A DNA stretch of 12,168 nt, from contig CALCCW010000075.1 in NCBI GenBank assembly GCA_937900185.1, forward strand, positions 1 through 12,168, given 5' to 3'. Origin of the DNA: QQUK01 sp913009765. GTDB lineage: Bacteria > Zixibacteria > MSB-5A5 > GN15 > FEB-12. How positions within the stretch are numbered: the first letter of the stretch is position 1; each line of letters opens with the position of its first letter. The notes under the pieces were generated by a model that made no database searches, was not told the DNA's origin, and worked only from the letters and a program-made list of their open reading frames with translations. The position numbers and the translations under genes are program-made. Positions 1-5,484 of the stretch are shown piece after piece.

Positions 1-33
1 CTCTTGATTTTGTTTATTGAGTGATTCAGACAT
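1..33 (-). CDS. Start of a SUF operon gene, probably sufB (partial)
   Basis: Only the first 11 codons are present (MSESLNKQNQE); the gene leaves the window at the left edge. The ATG is two bases beyond the sufC stop codon, and a GGAG motif inside the end of sufC lies 7 nt upstream of it, so it is translated from the same transcript with probable translational coupling. SufB, the Fe-S scaffold subunit, is the usual partner immediately after sufC in operons with this order; sufD is the alternative. The identity rests on position only, because 11 residues carry no diagnostic motif. Confidence 0.5.
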   Translation of the reverse strand, partial: MSESLNKQNQE

Positions 34-35
34 AT

Positions 36-797
36 TTAGACTCCAGTTTTTTCCTCGTTAAGCCATTCATACCCGGAATCTTCTAATTTTAATGCAAGCT
101 CAGGTCCGCCGGACATCACAAACTTTCCATCCATCATAACATGAACTTTATCCGGTTTGATATAATTAAGCAGACGCTGATAGTGAGTTACCATTAAGAC
201 ACCATTATTTTCATTTTGAAATTTATTTATTCCTTTAGATACAATTTTAAGAGCATCAATATCTAAACCGGAATCGGTTTCGTCAAGGAGAGCCATAGCA
301 GGGTTAAGCATAGACATTTGTAAGATTTCAATACGTTTTTTCTCACCGCCTGAGAAGCCTTCATTTATATATCGGGTGGCAAAAGATTGGTCAATTTGTA
401 AGTCTGCCATTGCGGCTTTGAATAACTTACGGAAATCAGACATATCGGCATCGGCACCACGATGTGATTTTAGGGCGGCTCGCATAAAATTAGCTACCGT
501 AACACCCGGAATAGCGAGAGGGTATTGGAATGCCAAGAAAAGACCTGCACGGGAGCGTTCGTCAGCTTCCATATCAAGAAGTGATTCACCTTTTAAATAT
601 GCTTCACCTTTGGTAATAGTATAGGAGGGGTGTCCCATGAGAGCGTTTGAGAGAGAGGATTTACCCGAACCGTTTTTGCCCATGATAGCGTGTATCTCAC
701 CGGGATTGACAGTCAAGGAAACACCCTTGACAACTTCTTTCCCTTCCACTTCGACATGGATGTCTTTGAACTCTAATATTGCTTTTTTATCTGACAT
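36..797 (-). CDS. sufC: SufC, ATPase of the SUF Fe-S cluster assembly complex
   Basis: Cytoplasmic ABC-type ATPase which, with SufB and SufD, assembles Fe-S clusters; it has no membrane domain. At 253 aa it is full length for the family. Visible motifs are Walker A GKNGSGKS (residues 40-47), Q-loop Gln91 in AFQYP, the SufC-type signature FSGGEKKR (148-155), Walker B ending LLDE with catalytic Glu173, the D-loop SGLD, and H-loop His205 in VTHYQR. The ATG at 797 has AAAGGA 9 nt upstream. It follows the Rrf2-type regulator by 35 bp and overlaps nothing; the next SUF gene starts two bases after its stop. The group is most likely one transcript from the promoter at 1402-1430. Regulator plus sufC in front of sufB fits Fe-S-responsive control. 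Confidence 0.96.
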   Translation of the reverse strand: MSDKKAILEFKDIHVEVEGKEVVKGVSLTVNPGEIHAIMGKNGSGKSSLSNALMGHPSYTITKGEAYLKGESLLDMEADERSRAGLFLAFQYPLAIPGVTVANFMRAALKSHRGADADMSDFRKLFKAAMADLQIDQSFATRYINEGFSGGEKKRIEILQMSMLNPAMALLDETDSGLDIDALKIVSKGINKFQNENNGVLMVTHYQRLLNYIKPDKVHVMMDGKFVMSGGPELALKLEDSGYEWLNEEKTGV

Positions 798-832
798 TTT
801 TACTAATCCTTTTATATGTTATTTCTTTTTTT

Positions 833-1360
833 CTATTGGTTAACTTCATCTTCTGCTGAACAGTTTAAAGCATTATTTAGTTCCGATTTTTCAGAATCTG
901 TTATGAGTGAAACATTTGATTTTATGAGTGTAATATCATCGATATTTGAGCCGTTGATAATGTCATCCAAAGTTGAAGAAGATAAAAATTTTCCTACAAT
1001 TTTAGATAATCCTGCTAAAGTGTACTGTACTGAACAATTGTCGGTATGAATGCATTTTTCAAGTTGCCCTGAAAATTTTGCACAATGGTTTGGGTCAATT
1101 AAAGGACCGCCTAATGCAGTTATAGCTTCAAGTAAATTTATTTCCTTCGGGTCTCTTGCGATACAAAATCCGCCGCCGCGACCACGCATTGCGGTAACTA
1201 AACCGGATTTGCGTAAAATAGAGAGCAATTTTGAAGTATACGGAACAGATAGACCTTCTTTTTCAGAAATATCTGAAATCGATAATTGTCCGTCTCTGCC
1301 TGCTTTGGCAAGTGAGACCAAACATCTGAGACCATATTCTTCGAGGGCTGATATCCTCAT
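833..1360 (-). CDS. Rrf2-family Fe-S-sensing transcriptional regulator (IscR/SufR-like)
   Basis: A 175-aa Rrf2 protein, slightly longer than many family members (about 150-165 aa). The N-terminal winged helix-turn-helix spans about residues 1-80: MRISALEEYGLRCLVSLA, then ISDISEKEGLSVPYTSKLL, then the glycine-rich wing RGRGGGF. Three cysteines, Cys93, Cys103 and Cys109, have C-x9-C-x5-C spacing and correspond to the Fe-S ligand cluster of IscR, NsrR and RirA, although the first gap is longer than the C-x5-C-x5-C of IscR. The residues after 115 are poorly conserved and polar. The gene leads the SUF operon, so it probably senses Fe-S status and represses or tunes suf and itself. The ATG at 1360 has AAAGGT upstream. 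I infer the target from position; the exact subfamily (IscR, SufR-like or RirA-like) is not settled by sequence alone. Confidence 0.9.
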   Translation of the reverse strand: MRISALEEYGLRCLVSLAKAGRDGQLSISDISEKEGLSVPYTSKLLSILRKSGLVTAMRGRGGGFCIARDPKEINLLEAITALGGPLIDPNHCAKFSGQLEKCIHTDNCSVQYTLAGLSKIVGKFLSSSTLDDIINGSNIDDITLIKSNVSLITDSEKSELNNALNCSAEDEVNQ

Positions 1361-1401
1361 AATGTTACCTTTCGCAACAGCTTATATTCAAAAGTCCATC
1401 T

Positions 1402-1430
1402 ACTATACGAAAAGAATACTAAAATGTAAA
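1402..1430 (-). promoter_or_regulatory. Promoter of the Rrf2-suf operon
   Basis: Read on the minus strand, TTTACA (plus 1425-1430, 5 of 6 matches to the -35 consensus) is followed after 17 bp by TATAGT (plus 1402-1407, 5 of 6 to the -10 consensus). Transcription would begin near 1395, giving a leader of about 35 nt before the regulator ATG at 1360. The box quality and spacing are as good as any promoter in the window. No other candidate of equal quality stands upstream of the regulator. Confidence 0.7.
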
Positions 1431-1435
1431 GTATT
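1415..1435. promoter_or_regulatory. Inverted repeat, candidate Rrf2 operator
   Basis: AATACT - 9 bp - AGTATT is a perfect 6-bp inverted repeat spanning 21 bp. It covers the whole -35 box and half of the -10/-35 spacer of the suf promoter. Rrf2 proteins bind as dimers to palindromic sites of roughly this size, so occupancy would block RNA polymerase and give autorepression. The half-sites are AT-rich and short, and do not match the E. coli IscR consensus, so the assignment is inferred from position and symmetry. Confidence 0.5.
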
Positions 1436-1499
1436 ATTTTTCATTTATTGAAAATATTTTATAAAAAAGTAAAGTTTAAGAGAATTTCTGAAAAAGCCC

Positions 1500-1528
1500 T
1501 TGAATTGTATATCGTAAGTTGTTATATA
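1500..1528 (+). promoter_or_regulatory. Promoter of mntP-like gene
   Basis: TTGAAT (1500-1505) and TATATA (1523-1528) are separated by 17 bp. The start of transcription would be near 1535, about 30 nt before the coding region. It faces away from the suf promoter, with about 65 bp between the suf operator and this -35 box. No manganese riboswitch of the yybP-ykoY type is visible in the leader, which is too short to hold one. Confidence 0.55.
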
Positions 1529-1531
1529 ACA
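1520..1531. promoter_or_regulatory. Perfect 12-bp palindrome over the mntP -10 box
   Basis: TGTTATATAACA reads identically on both strands and contains the whole -10 hexamer of the mntP promoter. A dimeric metal-responsive regulator bound here would repress transcription. It may instead be chance symmetry in an AT-rich -10 region; symmetry stops outside these 12 bases. The binding protein is unknown. Confidence 0.35.
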
Positions 1532-1567
1532 GTACAATAAAGAGGTGTAATTATTGGTATAGATATT

Positions 1568-2107
1568 GTGAATATATTTGCTTTGGCATTTGCTTTGGCA
1601 TTTGATGCTTTTGCTGTGGCTATTGCGGTTGGAATCCGTCTGGGAAAACTTGAAAAGTGGACAATTTTCAGATTATCTTTCCATTTTGGATTTGCCCAGT
1701 TTGGAATGCCAATTATTGGTTGGATGGCTGGAGATTATTTGGTTGGGAGTATTGGAGTTTATGCTAAAATCTTTGCGGCAGTCATTTTAGCTGTTTTAGG
1801 AGGTCGTCTAATTTGGGAGCAGTTTAAATCTGATGAGAGTATGTGGCAAGGTGATCCAACCCGAGGTGCAAGTTTACTGGTATTGATGTTTGCAACTTCA
1901 GTAGATGCCTTGGCGGCAGGGTTTACCCTTGCGTTGATCGGAGTTGAGATTTTATATCCTACTATTATTATTGGAGTGGTGGCAGCATCTATGACTATAC
2001 TTGGGTTAGTCTTTGGACGTAAGTTAGGTTTGAAATTTGGAAAAACAGCCGGAATTATCGGTGGATTGATTCTGATAGGACTTGCGGTCAAGACAATGCT
2101 TGCGTAG
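1568..2107 (+). CDS. mntP: MntP-type manganese efflux pump
   Basis: A 179-aa inner-membrane protein with about six hydrophobic helices, near the usual family length of 180-190 aa. It shows the internal two-fold repeat of the family: FALAFDAFAVAIAVG with Asp13 in the first half and FATSVDALAAGFTLAL with Asp113 in the second, plus HFGFAQFGMP (39-48) in helix 2 and Glu84. These acidic and polar residues lie in the metal pathway of MntP. The expected role is Mn(II) export, protecting from manganese excess. The start is unusual: the GTG at 1568 gives MNIFALAF, which aligns with family N-termini, but the only Shine-Dalgarno-like stretch, AGAGGTG at 1541-1547, is 20 nt away. An ATT at 1553 in the same frame would be better spaced. 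The 3' end overlaps the convergent glycosyltransferase gene by 20 bp. Confidence 0.9.
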   Translation: MNIFALAFALAFDAFAVAIAVGIRLGKLEKWTIFRLSFHFGFAQFGMPIIGWMAGDYLVGSIGVYAKIFAAVILAVLGGRLIWEQFKSDESMWQGDPTRGASLLVLMFATSVDALAAGFTLALIGVEILYPTIIIGVVAASMTILGLVFGRKLGLKFGKTAGIIGGLILIGLAVKTMLA

Positions 2108-3281
2108 GTCTTTTCTCAATTAGCAAAAGTAATCGAAGTATTACAAATGGGAGGATTGGCATAAAGTATTTTTCCCAACCTAAATATGAAAACGGCATGA
2201 CTATAAAAAAGAAAAGAATTATCAGGTTCAATAAAAATGTTTGGGTCTGTTCTTCTTTCTGAATTGATATGTATATTTCTTTTATAAACGTCAGTAAAAC
2301 TACGAGTCCAAATAGAACTGAAATATAAAAGACTCCTTGTATGACTGTGTCAGAACTAATCAGAAATTTTAATGTTTTGTGGAAAAGACCAACAGTGTAA
2401 ACTCCAATATCCTGCGAGTAAATCGACGGATGAATAGGGTAGAAATAATAAAGCAGCGACAATACAAACGATAGACCGAGTATTCTTCTCTGTGTAAAAA
2501 AACTTTTTAGTGTGAAAAAATAAAAAGGGAGCAAATAAAGAAAGAGAAGAGAGACATATAAAAAGAACACATCAATATGAAAAGAGAATTGTTCATTTAA
2601 ATACAAAGCTCGGTATTCGTTATCAGGCGAAGTTCCGCCCCATAAAAGTATAAGTAAGAAATAGGGAAGAGCAGGCAGAATTGATGCCACCATACCATGT
2701 ATAGATTTTGTCTCTCTATATTGGAGAGCATAATAGATAAACATCGGCGGAAGAAAAAACAGGATATACTGACGGCATAAAATAGAGAGGGCTATAAAAA
2801 ATGCCGAAAGATAAAATTTCTTATTTTGCAAAGTATAATATCCTAAAAGTAAAAATAGAATAGCCGGCATATCGGTAAAAACAAATATCGAAAGTCCTAC
2901 CATATAGGGATGAATAACTAAAAAGAGTGTACCGATAAATGCCAGTTTTTTGTTCTGTAGATTCTCAAACAAAATTATATGAAACAGCATATATGTCAGC
3001 AGGGCTATTATTATTGAAAGAATTCTAAGTGTGAATAAGTCAAACCCAAACAGGTGTCCCCAACCGGCATAGATTATAAACGGCAGTGGCGTTGACATCT
3101 GACGGTAATGGGTAATTAAGTCAAGAGTGATACCATTGCCAAAATTTATTACTGAGTCATACAGCCTGATTTCATCGCCCCATGGTTTTCTGGTGTCTAT
3201 GTCTCCAATGACGGCTACGGTTATCTCAAAGAGTAGAATAAGTACAAATAAAATAAGAGCAGATTTTTTGTATGTATGCAT
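2088..3281 (-). CDS. GT-C fold membrane glycosyltransferase (PMT/ArnT-like)
   Basis: A 397-aa integral membrane protein with roughly ten or more hydrophobic helices. After the first helix comes PWGDEIRLYDS with Asp36-Glu37, the acidic pair in the first periplasmic loop that GT-C enzymes use for catalysis or metal and lipid-phosphate binding. STPLPFIIYAGW (63-74) and TDMPAILFLLLGYY (136-149) resemble the PMT_2/ArnT-like dolichyl- or undecaprenyl-phosphate sugar transferases. Such enzymes move a sugar from a polyprenyl carrier to a protein, lipid A or surface polymer on the outer face of the inner membrane. At 397 aa it lacks the large C-terminal soluble domain of ArnT. Sugar and acceptor cannot be told from sequence, and no sugar gene is next to it. 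The ATG at 3281 has no Shine-Dalgarno, unlike most genes here. No terminator separates it from convergent mntP. Confidence 0.75.
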   Translation of the reverse strand: MHTYKKSALILFVLILLFEITVAVIGDIDTRKPWGDEIRLYDSVINFGNGITLDLITHYRQMSTPLPFIIYAGWGHLFGFDLFTLRILSIIIALLTYMLFHIILFENLQNKKLAFIGTLFLVIHPYMVGLSIFVFTDMPAILFLLLGYYTLQNKKFYLSAFFIALSILCRQYILFFLPPMFIYYALQYRETKSIHGMVASILPALPYFLLILLWGGTSPDNEYRALYLNEQFSFHIDVFFLYVSLLFLYLLPFYFFTLKSFFTQRRILGLSFVLSLLYYFYPIHPSIYSQDIGVYTVGLFHKTLKFLISSDTVIQGVFYISVLFGLVVLLTFIKEIYISIQKEEQTQTFLLNLIILFFFIVMPFSYLGWEKYFMPILPFVILRLLLLIEKRPTQALS

Positions 3282-3352
3282 GAACTGAATATGAATAAAA
3301 ATAATATATTTTTCAAATTAAAAATATTATTGAGAAAAAGTAAAAAAAGCGA

Positions 3353-3381
3353 TTGACAAAGTATTGAGAAAAAAGTAGCTT
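3353..3381 (+). promoter_or_regulatory. Candidate promoter for the ABC-exporter leader
   Basis: A perfect -35 hexamer TTGACA (3353-3358) is followed after 17 bp by TAGCTT (3376-3381), which matches the -10 consensus at only three of six bases. Transcription would begin near 3388, giving a leader of about 300 nt before the first ABC gene, enough to hold the leader ORF and attenuator. The weak -10 makes this tentative; TATAGA at 3390-3395 is a better hexamer but lacks a well-spaced -35. Confidence 0.4.
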
Positions 3382-3460
3382 GAGTCCAATATAGAAAACA
3401 ACCATTAACCCAAAGCCAAGCTAATGAGATTTAGTAGCTAAAAAAATAGGAACTAATTGA

Positions 3461-3553
3461 ATGATTAATTTAATGAAAAATAGCAGCAGACGATCTCAAC
3501 AGGTGAATCCTGTGTGTGCTAAGCTCGGCGGGGGTATTATCCCTACAGAATAA
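3461..3553 (+). CDS. Putative leader peptide of the ABC exporter operon (30 aa)
   Basis: A 30-codon ORF from ATG 3461 to TAA 3551-3553. AGGA sits 9 nt upstream of the ATG, a spacing like that of neighbouring genes. The peptide starts MINLMKNSSRRSQQ and has a Cys19-Ala-Lys-Leu-Gly-Gly-Gly stretch before its Ile-Ile-Pro-Thr-Glu end; it has no signal peptide or membrane segment. Its codons 22-25 (CTC GGC GGG GGT) are the 5' arm of the antiterminator stem, so a translating ribosome would melt that stem. This suggests the act of translation matters rather than the product. The Arg-Arg pair, polar run and Gly-Gly-Gly stretch are candidate stall sites but this is speculation. I do not recognise the peptide, and a 30-codon ORF could arise by chance; its placement relative to the stems is the main argument. 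Confidence 0.5.
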   Translation: MINLMKNSSRRSQQVNPVCAKLGGGIIPTE

Positions 3554-3643
3554 TATTTATTACTATAAGAGTAATTTGTTCTCCGTCGAGACCCAAATAG
3601 TGTGGTTCGGCGGTTTTTTTGTATATACCATTATCGCTGAACC
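3481..3643 (+). promoter_or_regulatory. Structured attenuator leader with alternative stems
   Basis: Several mutually exclusive stems can be drawn by eye. Hairpin 1: TAGCA 3481-3485 with TGCTA 3517-3521, capped by ACAGG 3499-3503 with CCTGT 3509-3513. Antiterminator: CTCGGCGGGG 3524-3533 with CTCCGTCGAG 3581-3590, ten pairs including two G-U, enclosing small hairpins GGG/CCC (3532-3534 with 3541-3543) and ATTACT/AGTAAT (3559-3564 with 3570-3575). Terminator: 3583-3593 with 3604-3613 followed by seven T. A fourth stem, GGTTCGGCG 3604-3612 with CGCTGAACC 3635-3643, competes with the terminator from the far side. Around 3482-3545 the sequence is clearly richer in G and C than the surrounding intergenic DNA, as expected of structured RNA. 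No known riboswitch consensus was recognised. It lies just ahead of an exporter operon, so regulated readthrough is the natural reading. Confidence 0.65.
3583..3620 (+). terminator. Intrinsic terminator in the ABC leader (conditional)
   Basis: CCGTCGAGACC pairs with GGTTCGGCGG through ten base pairs with one bulged G and one G-U, with a 10-nt loop, and is followed directly by seven T (3614-3620). This is a standard Rho-independent terminator. It lies 65 nt ahead of the first ABC gene in the same direction and has no complete annotated gene upstream on this strand except the leader ORF, so it would act on the leader transcript. Its 5' arm is shared with the antiterminator. Confidence 0.75.
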
Positions 3644-3684
3644 GAATAGATGAAAATAATAAAAGGTTTAGCAGGAAATAAATC

Positions 3685-5484
3685 ATGAGTACAGAATTTT
3701 ACGAAGATGAAAAATTACAAGAAACCGAATTGGAAATAAGCTATAAAGAAGCACTGAAAAAACTGCTTCCGTATCTGATAGAGCATAAAAAAGGGCTGTT
3801 AATATGTTTTGGCTTACTTGTTGGGACAACTCTTTTTTCACTTACCTGGCCGTATTTGCTGAAGCGTGTTTTAGATGTTAATGTTCCCAACCATGATTTT
3901 AACGGATTACTTCTCACTGTGGCAGCAATCGGAGTAATTCAGCTTGTTACTATTGCATTGCAGTATTATATGCGGATAAAGTTGGAAACTATCGGGCAGG
4001 ATGTTATGCTGACTTTAAAGCGGACACTGTTTCATCATATTTTATCATTAGATGTTGACTATTTCGATAAAAATCCGGTAGGGCGGTTATTGGCGAGAGT
4101 TGAATCAGACAGCGAATCATTACGTCTGCTTTTTACCAATACGATAGTATTGATTTTGGGTGATATAATTCTTTTAGTCGGTATCTATTCACTTTTGTTT
4201 TATTTCAACTGGAAACTTGCTTTAGTGCTGTTTCTCAATATTCCGATTATCGGTTTGCTGATTTATATCTTTCATAAAAAGACAACACCAAAATTTTATG
4301 AAGTGAGAAGAAATATGGCAGAAGTGACCGCATCATTAACTGAATTTTTGCACGGGATGTCTATTGTGCAGATTTTTCATCGTGGTGAGTATGCCAGAAA
4401 GAAAGTATTTGATGCCAATAAACTGAAATTTGCAAATGATGTGTATGTGAATATCGGAGTGATTATATTTTTTAACACCGTATTCTTTTTTGAATATGTG
4501 AAAATAGGTTTGGTGCTTATTTTAGGTCCTCTTTTAGGAGTGACTTTTGGAACTATTGTCATGTTTATTATATATATATGGCGTTCTTTTGAACCTATTT
4601 GGAGGTCATCTGAACAGCTTTCGACTATACAAAAAGCGATAGCCGGTTCAAAAAGAATATTTTCGCTTTTATCGGAAGAATCAAAAATCAAACAGCCGCT
4701 CCAACCTGCTGTGTGGTCCGGTTTACAACAATCGGTGAAGTTTGATAATGTTTCTTTTTCGTACACTGATGATGATAACTATGTGTTAAAGAATGTTTCT
4801 TTTGAAATAGAAAAAGGCAAGCGAGTTGCTTTGGTTGGTGTAACTGGCGGCGGAAAATCAACGGTGATTTCTCTTATGCTGAGATATTACGACCCTCAAA
4901 AAGGTACTATCTCAATTGATGGAAACGATATTAAATCAATACCGACTTTTGAATTTAGAAAACGATTTGCTTTAGTGCTGCAGGATATTGTTTTGTTCCC
5001 CGGTGATGTGAACAGCAATATCTCATTAGAAGCAGACAATGTTTCTCAAGAGGATATTATACATGCTGCCAAGACTGTTGAGGCGGAACGCTTTATTTCA
5101 AAACTGGCGAATCAGTTTGAAACTGAAGTATCTGAAAAAGGTTCCAATTTCAGCCGAGGTGAAAGACAATTATTGTCATTTGCCAGAGCATTGGTTGTGA
5201 ATCCTGATTTACTTATTTTAGATGAAGCGACATCCTCTATTGACCCCGAGACTGAAAGAATGATTCAGGCATCGCTCAAGAGATTAATGAAAGGAAGAAC
5301 ATCGTTAATTATTGCTCATCGACTTTCTACAATTTTAGATGTAGATGAGATTTTAGTGCTTAAACAAGGTGAAATTATTGAACGAGGAACCCACGTAGAA
5401 CTTATTCAACAAGACGGGTACTATTCAGATCTCTTTCACCTGCAGTTTAAATCAAGAAATGGAGAGTTCGCTGATGCTGGATAA
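3685..5484 (+). CDS. ABC exporter half-transporter, catalytic subunit of a heterodimer
   Basis: A 599-aa type IV exporter half. The membrane domain (about residues 25-320) has six helices, with coupling-helix sequence DVDYFDKNPVGRLLARVESD (123-142). The nucleotide-binding domain has Walker A GVTGGGKST (385-393), Q-loop Gln433, signature FSRGERQ (489-495), Walker B ILDE with catalytic Glu514, and H-loop His545. The signature departs from LSGGQ, while the catalytic Glu is intact. In a heterodimer, its Walker A/B pairs with the canonical signature of the next gene product to form the hydrolytic site. Family relatives (MsbA, BmrCD, TM287/288 types) export drugs or lipids; the substrate here is unknown. 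AGGA lies 8 nt before the ATG. Expression probably depends on readthrough of the leader terminator at 3583-3620. It overlaps the next gene. Confidence 0.93.
   Translation: MSTEFYEDEKLQETELEISYKEALKKLLPYLIEHKKGLLICFGLLVGTTLFSLTWPYLLKRVLDVNVPNHDFNGLLLTVAAIGVIQLVTIALQYYMRIKLETIGQDVMLTLKRTLFHHILSLDVDYFDKNPVGRLLARVESDSESLRLLFTNTIVLILGDIILLVGIYSLLFYFNWKLALVLFLNIPIIGLLIYIFHKKTTPKFYEVRRNMAEVTASLTEFLHGMSIVQIFHRGEYARKKVFDANKLKFANDVYVNIGVIIFFNTVFFFEYVKIGLVLILGPLLGVTFGTIVMFIIYIWRSFEPIWRSSEQLSTIQKAIAGSKRIFSLLSEESKIKQPLQPAVWSGLQQSVKFDNVSFSYTDDDNYVLKNVSFEIEKGKRVALVGVTGGGKSTVISLMLRYYDPQKGTISIDGNDIKSIPTFEFRKRFALVLQDIVLFPGDVNSNISLEADNVSQEDIIHAAKTVEAERFISKLANQFETEVSEKGSNFSRGERQLLSFARALVVNPDLLILDEATSSIDPETERMIQASLKRLMKGRTSLIIAHRLSTILDVDEILVLKQGEIIERGTHVELIQQDGYYSDLFHLQFKSRNGEFADAG

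Noticed and set aside
376..1451. Plus-strand ORFs of 68-133 codons across sufC and the Rrf2 gene
   Set aside because: They lie opposite well-supported genes with clear family motifs, and have low-complexity translations and no ribosome binding sites; they are antisense shadows.
1361..1567. yybP-ykoY manganese riboswitch ahead of mntP
   Set aside because: The predicted leader is only about 30 nt and the conserved motif strings of that riboswitch are absent.
3424..3441. Very short ORF MRFSS in the ABC leader
   Set aside because: Six codons including stop, no Shine-Dalgarno in front and located before the alternative stems, so there is no argument beyond chance.
3388..3643. Known structured RNA (tmRNA, 6S, SRP RNA, RNase P RNA) or a known riboswitch class in the ABC leader
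   Set aside because: No tmRNA ends, no RNase P GAGGAAAGTCC core, no SRP GGAA loop and AGCAG element, and none of the TPP, FMN, cobalamin, SAM, GEMM, fluoride, ZTP, guanidine or T-box signature strings could be found by eye.
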